A stretch of 64,000 nt of DNA. Source: Pseudomonas putida (GTDB taxonomy: Bacteria > Pseudomonadota > Gammaproteobacteria > Pseudomonadales > Pseudomonadaceae). The stretch lies in contig NZ_CP018846.1 in the NCBI RefSeq assembly GCF_002025705.1, positions 611,501-675,500 on the forward strand. The letters are read 5' to 3'. A program made the position numbers and the translations under genes. Positions 49,444 to 63,144 of the stretch are shown here, one piece after another (position 1 is the stretch's first letter; each line of letters starts with the position of its first letter). The notes under the pieces were generated by a model. It had not been told where the DNA came from and did not search any database. It saw only the letters and a program-made list of their open reading frames with translations.

Positions 49444-50654
49444 TGAGCAAGTTCATGGACTGGATTGACGCTCGCTTCCCCGCCACCAAGATGTGGGAAG
49501 ACCATCTGAGCAAGTATTACGCGCCCAAGAACTTCAACTTCCTGTATTTCTTCGGCTCGCTGGCGCTGCTGGTGCTGGTCAACCAGATCGTCACTGGCGT
49601 GTGGCTGACCATGAGTTTCACGCCCTCGGCGGAAGAGGCCTTCGCCTCGGTCGAGTACATCATGCGTGACGTCGAGTACGGCTGGATTCTGCGCTATCTG
49701 CACTCTACCGGCGCCTCGGCGTTCTTCATCGTGGTCTACCTGCACATGTTCCGCGGCCTGCTCTACGGGTCCTACCAGAAGCCCCGAGAGCTGGTGTGGC
49801 TGTTCGGCATGCTGATCTACCTGGCGCTGATGGCCGAAGCCTTCATGGGCTACCTGCTGCCGTGGGGGCAGATGTCGTACTGGGGTGCCCAGGTGATCAT
49901 CTCGCTGTTCGGTGCCATTCCGGTGATCGGCGGTGACCTGACCCAGTGGATCCGCGGTGACTACCTGATCTCGGGCATCACCCTGAACCGCTTCTTCGCC
50001 TTGCATGTGGTAGCGCTGCCGATCGTGATTCTGGGTCTGGTCGTGTTGCACATCCTGGCACTGCACGAAGTGGGCTCTAACAACCCTGATGGCGTGGACA
50101 TCAAGAAGAAAAAGGACGAAAACGGCATTCCGCTCGACGGCATTCCGTTCCATCCGTACTACACCGTCAAGGACATCGTCGGCGTGGTGGTGTTCCTCTT
50201 CGTGTTCTGCGCCGTGGTGTTCTTCTTCCCGGAAATGGGTGGTTACTTCCTGGAAAAACCCAACTTCGAGCAGGCGAACGCGTTCAAGACGCCAGAGCAT
50301 ATCGCCCCTGTGTGGTACTTCACGCCGTTCTACGCGATCCTGCGCGCGGTGCCTGACAAGCTCATGGGTGTAATCGCCATGGGCGCTGCGATCGCTGTGC
50401 TGTTCGTGCTGCCTTGGCTCGACCGCAGTCCGGTGCGCTCCATGCGCTACAAAGGCTGGATCAGCAAGGTCTTCCTGCTGGTGTTCTGCATTGCCTTCGT
50501 CATCCTCGGCATTCTCGGTGTGTTGGCACCTACTCCTGGGCGTACCTTGCTGTCGCAGGTGTGCACGGTGCTGTACTTCGCCTACTTCCTGCTGATGCCG
50601 TTCTACACAAGGCTCGAGAAGACCAAACCGGTTCCGGAAAGGGTGACTGGCTGA
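49443..50654 (+). CDS. petB: Cytochrome b of the bc1 complex
   Basis: Inner-membrane diheme cytochrome b of 403 residues. The start is ATG 49443, 8 nt after AGGAG; ATG 49440 is immediately before it. Eight or so hydrophobic helices are visible. The four heme histidines sit in the two conserved helices, for example YLHSTGASAFF with YLHMFRG, and FALHVVALP with HILALHEVG. The Qo-site PEWY equivalent near 281 reads PVWY (HIAPVWYFTPF), as common in some proteobacteria. The stop overlaps petC. Confidence 0.96.
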   Translation: MSKFMDWIDARFPATKMWEDHLSKYYAPKNFNFLYFFGSLALLVLVNQIVTGVWLTMSFTPSAEEAFASVEYIMRDVEYGWILRYLHSTGASAFFIVVYLHMFRGLLYGSYQKPRELVWLFGMLIYLALMAEAFMGYLLPWGQMSYWGAQVIISLFGAIPVIGGDLTQWIRGDYLISGITLNRFFALHVVALPIVILGLVVLHILALHEVGSNNPDGVDIKKKKDENGIPLDGIPFHPYYTVKDIVGVVVFLFVFCAVVFFFPEMGGYFLEKPNFEQANAFKTPEHIAPVWYFTPFYAILRAVPDKLMGVIAMGAAIAVLFVLPWLDRSPVRSMRYKGWISKVFLLVFCIAFVILGILGVLAPTPGRTLLSQVCTVLYFAYFLLMPFYTRLEKTKPVPERVTG

Positions 50655-51433
50655 TGAAAAAGTTGATTGCAGTATTTTTGCTGGCAGTGATGCCTGCCTT
50701 TTCCTTCGCTGCCGAACATGGCCTGGAGCTGGACAAGGTCGATATCGACCTGACCGACAAGGCAGCCATGCAGGACGGTGCACGCACCTTCGCCAACTAT
50801 TGCATGGGCTGCCATAGCGCCAAGTTCCAGCGTTACGAGCGGGTGGCCGATGACCTTGGCATCCCCCATGAACTGATGCTCGAGAAGCTGGTGTTCACTG
50901 GCGCCAAGATCGGCGATCACATGCAGATCGGCATGCAGCCCAGCGATGCCAAGACCTGGTTCGGTGCCGCGCCGCCCGACCTGACCCTGGTCGCCCGGGT
51001 GCGGGGTACCGACTGGCTGTACACCTACCTGCGCAGCTTCTATGAGGACAAGTCGCGCCCGTACGGGGTCAACAACAAGGTGTTCCCGAACGTCGGCATG
51101 CCTAACGTGCTGGTCGGCCTGCAAGGCAATCAGGTGGTTGGCTGCAAGCAGGTGCAGATGGTGGTCGATGGCAAGAAGCAATTCGACCCATTGACGGGTA
51201 GCCCGCTGACCCATGAAGCTTGTGATCAGCTGACCATTACGCCGAATTCCGGTACCCTGAACACCGAGCAGTTCGACGAGAAGGTCAAGAACCTGGTGAC
51301 CTTCCTGGCCTATTCGGCCAACCCGGTCAAACTGGAAAGCCAGCGCATCGGTACCTACGTGTTGCTGTACCTGGCTTTCTTCTTCGTATTTGCCTACTTG
51401 CTCAAGCGCGAATACTGGAAGGACGTGCACTGA
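50654..51433 (+). CDS. petC: Cytochrome c1 of the bc1 complex
   Basis: The 259-residue cytochrome c1 starts at ATG 50654, overlapping the petB stop. A signal peptide ends SFAAE. The heme c motif is CMGCH (about residue 49-53). The C-terminal helix (TYVLLYLAFFFVFAYLL) anchors it to the membrane. It accepts electrons from the Rieske protein and passes them to cytochrome c. Last gene of petABC. Confidence 0.97.
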   Translation: MKKLIAVFLLAVMPAFSFAAEHGLELDKVDIDLTDKAAMQDGARTFANYCMGCHSAKFQRYERVADDLGIPHELMLEKLVFTGAKIGDHMQIGMQPSDAKTWFGAAPPDLTLVARVRGTDWLYTYLRSFYEDKSRPYGVNNKVFPNVGMPNVLVGLQGNQVVGCKQVQMVVDGKKQFDPLTGSPLTHEACDQLTITPNSGTLNTEQFDEKVKNLVTFLAYSANPVKLESQRIGTYVLLYLAFFFVFAYLLKREYWKDVH

Positions 51434-51454
51434 TCACGCAGTAATTTCTGGTAG

Positions 51455-52174
<720 letters not shown>

Positions 52175-52184
52175 GGAGCCGTTG

Positions 52185-52616
52185 ATGAACTCCAGTCGCC
52201 CCTATCTGGTTCGAGCACTGTACGAGTGGATCGTCGACAACGATTGCACCCCCCATATGCTGGTCAATGCCGAGTTCCCGGCAGTCCAGGTGCCGCAAGG
52301 TTTCGCCAGTGATGGCCAGATCGTCTTGAACATCTCGCCGAGTGCTGTGCGTAATCTGCACATGGACAACGACGCCGTGAGCTTCGAGGGTCGCTTCAGT
52401 GGTGTTGCCCATTCGTTGTTCGTGCCGGCCGGTGCCATTCTGGGTATCTATGCCCGGGAGAATGGCCAGGGCATGGTCTTCGAGCTTGAGCCGCCGCTGA
52501 TGGATGGCGATGAGCTGGAAGACGAGGACGTTGAGCCGGATGATGATGGCCCGCCGGAAGGTGGTGGCCAGCCACCGCGTCCAAGCGGGCGACCCAGCCT
52601 GAAGGTGGTCAAGTAA
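52185..52616 (+). CDS. sspB: SspB, ClpXP specificity factor
   Basis: The 143-residue adaptor binds ssrA-tagged proteins and delivers them to ClpXP. The start MNSSRPYLVRALYEWI at 52185 follows AAGGAG. The substrate-binding domain covers about 1-108. A flexible acidic/proline linker ends in the basic, ClpX-binding RPSLKVVK. Second gene of sspAB. Confidence 0.95.
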   Translation: MNSSRPYLVRALYEWIVDNDCTPHMLVNAEFPAVQVPQGFASDGQIVLNISPSAVRNLHMDNDAVSFEGRFSGVAHSLFVPAGAILGIYARENGQGMVFELEPPLMDGDELEDEDVEPDDDGPPEGGGQPPRPSGRPSLKVVK

Positions 52617-52620
52617 CAAA

Positions 52621-52650
52621 AAAGGCGATCCGCATGGATCGCCTTTTTCT
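52621..52650. terminator. Bidirectional terminator between sspB and the YgdI-like gene
   Basis: AAAGGCGATCC / GGATCGCCTTT with GCAT loop, followed by TTTTTCT on the plus strand and by TTTTTTGTT on the minus strand. It serves both convergent genes. Confidence 0.93.
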
Positions 52651-52667
52651 TTGCCGCGAAGTTGCGC

Positions 52668-52886
52668 TTACAGGTCGCTGATGGTGCGGACCTGGTCACG
52701 GTTGATGCGGGTGCGCTTGCCGTCGAGTTGCTGGAACTCGTAGAAGCCCGTGTCCTTCTCGAAGTGCGGGGTGTCGACGGCCTGGATTTCGCGGCCATCG
52801 TTGAGGGTGATCAGGCTTGGGGTAGAGCAGCCGGCTAGGGTGGCGAAGGCGCCGAGCAGCAGGGCAGGCAGCAGAAGCTTTTTCAT
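52668..52886 (-). CDS. YgdI/YgdR-family small lipoprotein
   Basis: A 72-residue lipoprotein starting MKKLLLPALLLGAF at 52886 with lipobox TLAGC. The mature DUF903 domain reads LNDGREIQAVDTPHFEKDTGFYEF, an SH3-like fold of unknown function. The upstream in-frame codon at 52976 would lie in REP-like sequence and is rejected. Confidence 0.9.
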   Translation of the reverse strand: MKKLLLPALLLGAFATLAGCSTPSLITLNDGREIQAVDTPHFEKDTGFYEFQQLDGKRTRINRDQVRTISDL

Positions 52887-52929
52887 GCGGTGTTTCCTGG
52901 ATATCGGGAAGGTTGGAGCGGATGGTTTG

Positions 52930-52978
52930 CTGTGCCGGCCCCTGTGGGAGCTGGTAAGCCTGTGAAGGGCTGGCACAG
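52930..52978. repeat. Solitary degenerate REP unit
   Basis: TGTGCCGGCC ... GGCTGGCACA arms (one mismatch) enclose CCTGTGGGAGCTGGTAAGCC. It lies between dolP and the YgdI-like gene. Confidence 0.5.
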
Positions 52979-52990
52979 GTCAAGGCTTGA

Positions 52991-54168
<1,178 letters not shown>

Positions 54169-54245
54169 TTAAGTGGGGCGGTGGCCTTTGCTGTGCGCAA
54201 CAGGGACCAGCCCGCGAAACATAGAGCAAAAAAAACGAAGTGGGT

Positions 54246-54617
54246 TCAGCATTCGAAGGCGTTTTTCAGCCATTGAAATGGCCGGCCTGCATGGCGGCTG
54301 CCCTGCAGGGCGACAACGTCGAAGCGGCAGGGGTGATCGGCCCAGCGGGACTCCTTCTGCAGGAACAGTGTGGCGGCACGCACCAGCCGTTTCTGCTTGC
54401 GCCCGTCAATGCTGCCGAGGGCGCCACCGAAGTCCGCGTGCAACCGATAGCGGACTTCGACGAATACTACTGTATCGGCGTCGAGCATGACCAGATCAAG
54501 CTCGCCGCCTTTGCATCGCCAATTGCGTGCCAGCAGTTGCAGGCCCTGCCCTTGCAGGTACTCAAGGGCTTGGGTTTCTGCTGCCTGGCCGGCGCTGCTC
54601 GGCGATGCCTCGGGCAT
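54246..54617 (-). CDS. YraN-family (UPF0102) nuclease-like protein
   Basis: The 123-residue protein has a Holliday-junction-resolvase-like endonuclease fold. The nuclease pattern GGELDLVMLDADTVVFVEVRYR supplies the E/D...ExR residues of the family, here with R in place of the usual K. ATG 54617 shares one base with the lpoA stop (TGATG). A much longer in-frame start upstream would overlap lpoA heavily and is rejected. Cellular role unknown. Confidence 0.92.
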   Translation of the reverse strand: MPEASPSSAGQAAETQALEYLQGQGLQLLARNWRCKGGELDLVMLDADTVVFVEVRYRLHADFGGALGSIDGRKQKRLVRAATLFLQKESRWADHPCRFDVVALQGSRHAGRPFQWLKNAFEC

Positions 54618-56434
54618 CAGTGCGAGGTGTCCGGCAGGCGCTTGACCTGGCCGCCAGAGAACTCGGCCCACGGCAGTTGGCGCTCGACGCGCTGGCTGGC
54701 GTTGATGCTCAGGCTGCCCGACAGGCCCTGTACGCGGTTGTCCGGCAGTGCCTTGAGCTGGCCCAGGCGAGGCGCCAGGCTGTAGGCGTCGACACCCATG
54801 GCGTACAGGCGGCCAAGGCTGCCGGCGGCTTGTGGCCATTGCTGCACTACCTGCTGGCGCAGGCTGTTGCTGGTGTCGAGCAGCCATGGGGTTTCGCAAA
54901 AGCGAATGCCGTTCATGTCGTTGTACTGGTTGACGTCACCGCTGGCGCTGTACAGGTTCGAGGTGGCGTAGACCGGTACGTCACCGGCGTACTGGAAGTT
55001 CAGGGTCGGTTTGATCTGCTGCGCCTGCTGCGGGGTCGAGGCGAGGAAGATGAAATCGATGTCCTGGCGGCGCGACGGCTGTGCCGCGATGCTGCCGCCC
55101 ACGGTGCTCTGCAGGCTCTGGGCGCGGCCTTCGCTCTGGCGCAGCTGGAACAGGCTGGCGATCTGCTGGGCAAGGGCGACGGGTTGGGCGATGCGCTCGG
55201 CGGCGATGATGGTGCCGCCATTGCCTTCCCAGTCCTGGCGGAAGGCGGCCAGTACACGGTCGCCCCACTCACCGCTTGGCACCAGGGCCACGGCGCGGAC
55301 CATGCCGTCGGCGCGGGCGCGACGTGCCACTTCGCGGGCCTCGTCCTCGGCAGCGAGGCCGAACTGGAACAGCTGCGGTGGTGCCTTCTGGCCGGCATCG
55401 GCGTAGTTCAGGGCAAGGGTGGTGATGGGCAGCTGCGCGTTGGCCGCGAGCTTTTTCACCAGCGGTTTTTCCAGTGGGCCGACCACCAGCTGTACGCCGT
55501 CGGCCTGGGCCTGGCGATAGAAGTCGTCGAGCGAGCCGATGCGCGAGCTGTCGTAGACCTGCACGGCGGGTGCTTGCCCGCCAGCCTGCTGGGCTTGGAA
55601 GTGGGCAGCCATGAAGCCGTCACGCAGGGCGCGGGCAACGCCGGCCAGAGGGCCTTCCTGAGGCAGCAGCAGGGCAATTTTGGTCAGCGGCTGGCTGGCC
55701 AGTTCCTTGAGCTTGGTCAGGGCCAGCGGCAGTTGCTTGGCGGCCGGATGGTCAGGGTGCTGCTTGCGCCAGGCTTCGATGGCGGCCTGCTGCTGCTCCA
55801 GGGTGCCGGCGCTTTTCACAGCCAGCGCCAGGCTGGTCCAGCCGGCCAGGATTTCGTTGTTGGCGGGTTGTTGCAGCTGTTCGGCCGGCAGCGAGGCGAC
55901 CAGGGCCCAGGTTGCGTCATTGTTCGCGCTGGCGGCCTGGCCGCTGAGCAGCGGGCTCAGCAGCACGCGTTGCTGGGCGGCGGCCAGGGCCTGGCCGTCA
56001 GCCTCAAGGGCGGCGGCGTGGACGCTGTAGGTGCGCACCTGCTGTTGCTCTGGCAGCTCTGCAATGTGCTGCAGGCTTGGGTGGGACAGGGCGGTCAGGG
56101 CGGCCTTGGGCTGGTTGCGGCTCATGGCCAGTTCGGCGCCGAGGGTGGCGGCGAAAATTTGCTGGGCCGGCTTGAGCGTGTCCATCGGCACCTGCTCGAG
56201 GATGCGTGCGGCGCGAGGGAAGTCCTTCTGCTTGTAGGCCAGGTCGGCAGCGCTCAGACGCAGCAGGGCGGCGTCTTCGGCGGACTTGCTGGTGGCGGCC
56301 TTCTCGAGCAGTTGCTCGATGCTGGCATCCGGGGTGCGTGGCAGTTCGCCCAGGCTGGATGAGGGCGAGCTGGCGCAGGCTGCCAGCAGGGCGGCGAGGC
56401 AGAGGGCTGTGAGCAGCCGCAGGCAAGCGATCAT
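54617..56434 (-). CDS. lpoA: LpoA, outer-membrane activator of peptidoglycan synthase
   Basis: Lipoprotein of 605 residues with lipobox LLAAC. The N-terminal half is TPR-like helical. The C-terminal half resembles periplasmic-binding proteins (IALLLPQEGPLAGVARALRDG onward). In E. coli LpoA reaches through the periplasm to activate PBP1A; the same role is likely. It heads the lpoA-yraN unit (with diaA-dolP downstream) and is divergent from rsmI. Confidence 0.92.
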   Translation of the reverse strand: MIACLRLLTALCLAALLAACASSPSSSLGELPRTPDASIEQLLEKAATSKSAEDAALLRLSAADLAYKQKDFPRAARILEQVPMDTLKPAQQIFAATLGAELAMSRNQPKAALTALSHPSLQHIAELPEQQQVRTYSVHAAALEADGQALAAAQQRVLLSPLLSGQAASANNDATWALVASLPAEQLQQPANNEILAGWTSLALAVKSAGTLEQQQAAIEAWRKQHPDHPAAKQLPLALTKLKELASQPLTKIALLLPQEGPLAGVARALRDGFMAAHFQAQQAGGQAPAVQVYDSSRIGSLDDFYRQAQADGVQLVVGPLEKPLVKKLAANAQLPITTLALNYADAGQKAPPQLFQFGLAAEDEAREVARRARADGMVRAVALVPSGEWGDRVLAAFRQDWEGNGGTIIAAERIAQPVALAQQIASLFQLRQSEGRAQSLQSTVGGSIAAQPSRRQDIDFIFLASTPQQAQQIKPTLNFQYAGDVPVYATSNLYSASGDVNQYNDMNGIRFCETPWLLDTSNSLRQQVVQQWPQAAGSLGRLYAMGVDAYSLAPRLGQLKALPDNRVQGLSGSLSINASQRVERQLPWAEFSGGQVKRLPDTSH

Positions 56435-56622
56435 GTAAAGGTCCTGTTACTCGATCAAGTTGGCCGGCAATTGTACCCAAGCGGCGGCCGGGGCGCGATC
56501 TGCCGTTAGCAGAACCTTCACTATAGGCGCCTCGCCGGGGCCTGCCGATGAAGTTCTTTGCGCCCTGTTGCCGGCGCTCGGGCTACAATGGCGCCTTTGA
56601 TCCGAAAGGCAGGGTGTGTGCA

Positions 56623-57498
56623 GTGACTGATGTGGCCGGGACTTCGAAATCCACCATGGGGACGCTTTATGTGGTCGCGACCCCCATCGGCAACCTTGAT
56701 GACATGAGTGCCCGGGCGCTCAAGGTGCTGGCCGATGTCGCCCTGATCGCCGCCGAGGATACCCGCCATTCGGTTCGTCTGCTGCAGCACTTCGGCATCG
56801 ATACGCCGCTGGCGGCCTGCCACGAGCACAACGAGCGCGACGAAGGCGGGCGCTTCATCACCAAGTTGCTGGCAGGGGAAGATGTGGCGCTGGTATCCGA
56901 TGCCGGTACGCCGTTGATTTCCGACCCGGGTTACCACCTGGTACGTCAGGCCCGCGCCGCAGGCGTCAGCGTGGTGCCAGTGCCTGGCGCCTGCGCATTG
57001 ATTGCCGCGCTATCGGCTGCTGGCTTGCCTTCTGACCGGTTCATCTTCGAAGGTTTCCTGCCGGCCAAGGCTGCCGGTCGTCGGGCGCGCCTGGAGCAAG
57101 TCAAGGAAGAGCCGCGCACGCTGATCTTCTACGAGGCGCCGCACCGCATCCTGGAATGCCTGGAAGACATGGAGCTGGTGTTTGGTGGCGAGCGCCCGGC
57201 GCTGCTGGCGCGCGAGTTGACCAAGACCTTCGAGACCCTGAAAGGCCTGCCGTTGGCTGAATTGCGCGCGTTCGTCGCCGGCGACAGCAATCAGCAGCGG
57301 GGTGAGTGCGTGGTGCTGGTCGGTGGCTGGAGTGCGCCAGAAGGCGAGGATGCGATCAGCGCCGAAGCGCAGCGCGTCCTGGATCTTCTGCTGGCAGAAC
57401 TGCCGCTGAAAAGAGCGGCGGCATTGGCGGCGGAAATCACCGGCGTGCGCAAGAATCTGCTGTATCAAGTTGCCTTGGAAAAGCAGAAAGCACAGTAG
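56623..57498 (+). CDS. rsmI: RsmI, 16S rRNA (cytidine-1402 2'-O) methyltransferase
   Basis: The 291-residue SAM-dependent methyltransferase has the tetrapyrrole-methylase fold. The GTG at 56623 was chosen because its N-terminus (TDVAGTSK) leads into [18 protein letters not shown] 56656 is an alternative without a good ribosome site. Conserved blocks are [14 protein letters not shown] and FYEAPHRI. It ends 67 bp before the RNase P RNA. Confidence 0.93.
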   Translation: MTDVAGTSKSTMGTLYVVATPIGNLDDMSARALKVLADVALIAAEDTRHSVRLLQHFGIDTPLAACHEHNERDEGGRFITKLLAGEDVALVSDAGTPLISDPGYHLVRQARAAGVSVVPVPGACALIAALSAAGLPSDRFIFEGFLPAKAAGRRARLEQVKEEPRTLIFYEAPHRILECLEDMELVFGGERPALLARELTKTFETLKGLPLAELRAFVAGDSNQQRGECVVLVGGWSAPEGEDAISAEAQRVLDLLLAELPLKRAAALAAEITGVRKNLLYQVALEKQKAQ

Positions 57499-57564
57499 TG
57501 GCAATTAGACATTGTTCACGGTATCGCTTGTTCTTGCGCGCGCGTGCCGTTAACCTTGTCGGCG

Positions 57565-57927
57565 GAGAGTCGATCGGACAGTCGCTGCCGTCTTTTGTTC
57601 CGCAAAAGATGGGGGAGGAAAGTCCGGGCTCCATAGGGCAGAGTGCCAGGTAACGCCTGGGAGGCGCGAGCCTACGGAAAGTGCCACAGAAAATAACCGC
57701 CTAAGCACTTCGGTGCCGGTAAGGGTGAAAAGGTGCGGTAAGAGCGCACCGCACGGCTGGCAACAGTTCGTGGCTAGGTAAACCCCACTCGGAGCAAGAC
57801 CAAATAGGGTTCCATCAGGCGTGGCCCGCGTCGGAACCGGGTAGGTTGCTAGAGGCGTCCAGTGATGGCCGTCGTAGAGGAATGACTGTCCTCGACAAAA
57901 CCCGGCTTACAGATCGACTCTCCACCT
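57565..57927 (+). ncRNA. rnpB: RNase P RNA, bacterial class A
   Basis: Catalytic RNA that removes 5' leaders from tRNA precursors. The 5' GAGAGTCGATC pairs with the 3' GATCGACTCTC. Universal core sequences are present: GAGGAAAGTCCGGGCTCC (57614 area), CAGGGTGCCAGGTAACGCC-like GAGTGCCAGGTAACGCC, CCACAGAAAATAACCGCC, GTAAGGGTGAAAAGGTGCGG and AAACCC near the 3' end. About 363 nt; ends approximate to a few bases. Located between rsmI and mraZ, the usual pseudomonad position. Confidence 0.96.
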
Positions 57928-58129
57928 TTTCCTTTCCTGCTTGATTCGATAGCAGATCCCTCCTGGTAATACCAAAAAGATCTTACTCTTAATAATTTAC
58001 TTTAACTTCGAACGGCATTCGTTTGAGCTGGTTTGATTTTTCTCGTGTTTTTCCCCTCCTGGCAGTCCTTCCGCATTCCTTTGTTGCGCTAAATCTCGGT
58101 CCTGTAAGGGTTTTCCTTATGAACGTGCC

Positions 58130-58159
58130 TTGACGGTGCAGCGGACGGATTCCTATAGT
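58130..58159 (+). promoter_or_regulatory. Sigma-70 promoter of the dcw cluster (Pmra)
   Basis: TTGACG (58130-58135), 18-nt spacer, TATAGT (58154-58159). Transcription would begin near 58166, directly at the MraZ boxes. It drives mraZ-rsmH-ftsL-ftsI-murE-murF. The preceding 57,930-58,125 is AT-rich with no gene. Confidence 0.75.
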
Positions 58160-58167
58160 GTGCGCAA

Positions 58168-58192
58168 GTGGCAGAAAGTGGGATGAAGTGGG
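58168..58192 (+). promoter_or_regulatory. MraZ-binding direct repeats
   Basis: GTGGC, GTGGG and GTGGG start at 58168, 58178 and 58188, exactly 10 bp apart. This is the TGGG-N repeat architecture bound by MraZ in E. coli. Overlap with the expected transcription start implies repression of the cluster by its own first gene product. Confidence 0.75.
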
Positions 58193-58234
58193 TTTTCTGG
58201 CACAAAAAAGCTAACATTGTGGGGGATCGCTACC

Positions 58235-58690
58235 GTGTTTCGCGGAGCCAACGCCGTCAGCCTCGATGCCAAGGGCCGTCTCGCGATGCCGAGCCGGTAC
58301 CGTGACGAGCTCGATTCGCGTTGCAATGGTCAGCTGATCGTGACCATCGACGCCGTTGACCCCTGCTTGTGTGTTTATCCCCTCGACGAGTGGGAACAGA
58401 TTGAAGCCAAGTTGCGTGCCTTGCCGTCGTTGCGTGAGGAAAACCGCCGCCTGCAGCGTTTGCTGATTGGTAATGCGGTTGACCTGGAGCTCGATGGCAG
58501 TGGGCGTTTCCTGGTACCGCCCCGCCTGCGTGAGTACGCCAAGCTGGACAAGAAGGCGATGCTGGTGGGGCAACTGAACAAATTCCAGCTGTGGGATGAG
58601 GATGCCTGGAACGCGGTTTCGGCAGCCGATCTTGCAGCTATCCAACAACCGGGCGCCATGCCCGACGATTTGCGTGACCTGATCCTGTGA
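58235..58690 (+). CDS. mraZ: MraZ, transcriptional regulator of the dcw cluster
   Basis: The 151-residue ring-forming protein has two AbrB-like domains. The start GTG 58235 ([21 protein letters not shown]) follows GGGGGA by 8 nt; an ATG 18 bp upstream lacks support. The second domain repeats the DxxGR pattern ([12 protein letters not shown]). It represses its own operon in E. coli through TGGG repeats like those found just upstream. The stop overlaps rsmH. Confidence 0.95.
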   Translation: MFRGANAVSLDAKGRLAMPSRYRDELDSRCNGQLIVTIDAVDPCLCVYPLDEWEQIEAKLRALPSLREENRRLQRLLIGNAVDLELDGSGRFLVPPRLREYAKLDKKAMLVGQLNKFQLWDEDAWNAVSAADLAAIQQPGAMPDDLRDLIL

Positions 58691-59630
58691 CCATAGATAG
58701 CGGCTTCAACCACATCACCGTCCTGCTCGATGAAGCTGTCGAGGCATTGGCCCTGCGCGCCGACGGTTGCTATCTGGACGGCACCTTCGGGCGTGGCGGC
58801 CATAGCCGCCTGATTCTCAGCAAGCTCGGGCCGCAAGGGCGGCTGCTGGGCTTCGACAAAGATCCTCAAGCGATTGCCACCGGGCAAGCGCTGGCGGCCG
58901 AAGACGGCCGCTTTGTCATTGTGCAGCGCAGCTTTGCCGAGCTGGGCGCGGAAGTGGCCGAGCGCGGTCTGGACGGTAAAGTCAGTGGCATCCTGCTGGA
59001 TCTGGGCGTGTCCTCGCCGCAGCTGGATGACCCAGAGCGTGGCTTCAGCTTCCTCAACGATGGCCCGCTGGACATGCGCATGAACCCGGATCAGGGCATC
59101 AGCGCTGCCGAGTTCATCGCCACCGCACCGGTCGAGGAAATTGCCCGCGTCTTCAAGGAGTACGGCGAAGAGCGCTTTGCCGGGCGCATGGCGCGTGCCG
59201 TGGTCGAGCGCCGCGAGAAGCAGCCGTTCACCCGCACCGCCGATCTGGCTGAAGTGCTCAAGGTTGCCAACCCCGCCTGGGAGAAGGGCAAGAACCCGGC
59301 GACCCGCGCCTTCCAGGGGTTGCGCATTCACGTCAACAACGAACTGGGTGACCTCGAGGCCGGCCTTGAAGCTGCGCTCGACGCCCTGGAAGTGGGCGGC
59401 CGCCTGGCGGTCATCAGCTTCCACTCGCTGGAAGACCGCATCGTCAAGCTGTTCATGCGCAAGCTGGTCAAGGGCGAGGCCGACAACCTGCCACGCAACC
59501 TGCCGGTACAGCACAAGGTCTTCGAGCCGAAGATCAAGCTGATCGGCAAGGCCCAGTTTGCCTCCGAAGCCGAACTCAAGGCCAACCCGCGGTCGCGCAG
59601 CGCCGTGATGCGGGTGGCGGAGAAGCTTCG

Positions 59631-59634
<4 letters not shown>
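58687..59634 (+). CDS. rsmH: RsmH, 16S rRNA (cytosine-1402 N4) methyltransferase
   Basis: The 315-residue enzyme methylates C1402 in the decoding centre, the same nucleotide modified by RsmI encoded 1.2 kb upstream. GTG 58687 overlaps the mraZ stop (GTGA). Family motifs are [25 protein letters not shown] and [13 protein letters not shown]. The stop overlaps ftsL. Confidence 0.96.

Positions 59635-63136
<3,502 letters not shown>

Positions 63137-63144
<8 letters not shown>

Noticed and set aside
54246..54899. Longer yraN starting at 54899
   Set aside because: The extra N-terminus is low-complexity sequence read in another frame of lpoA; ATG 54617 overlapping the lpoA stop gives the normal family length.
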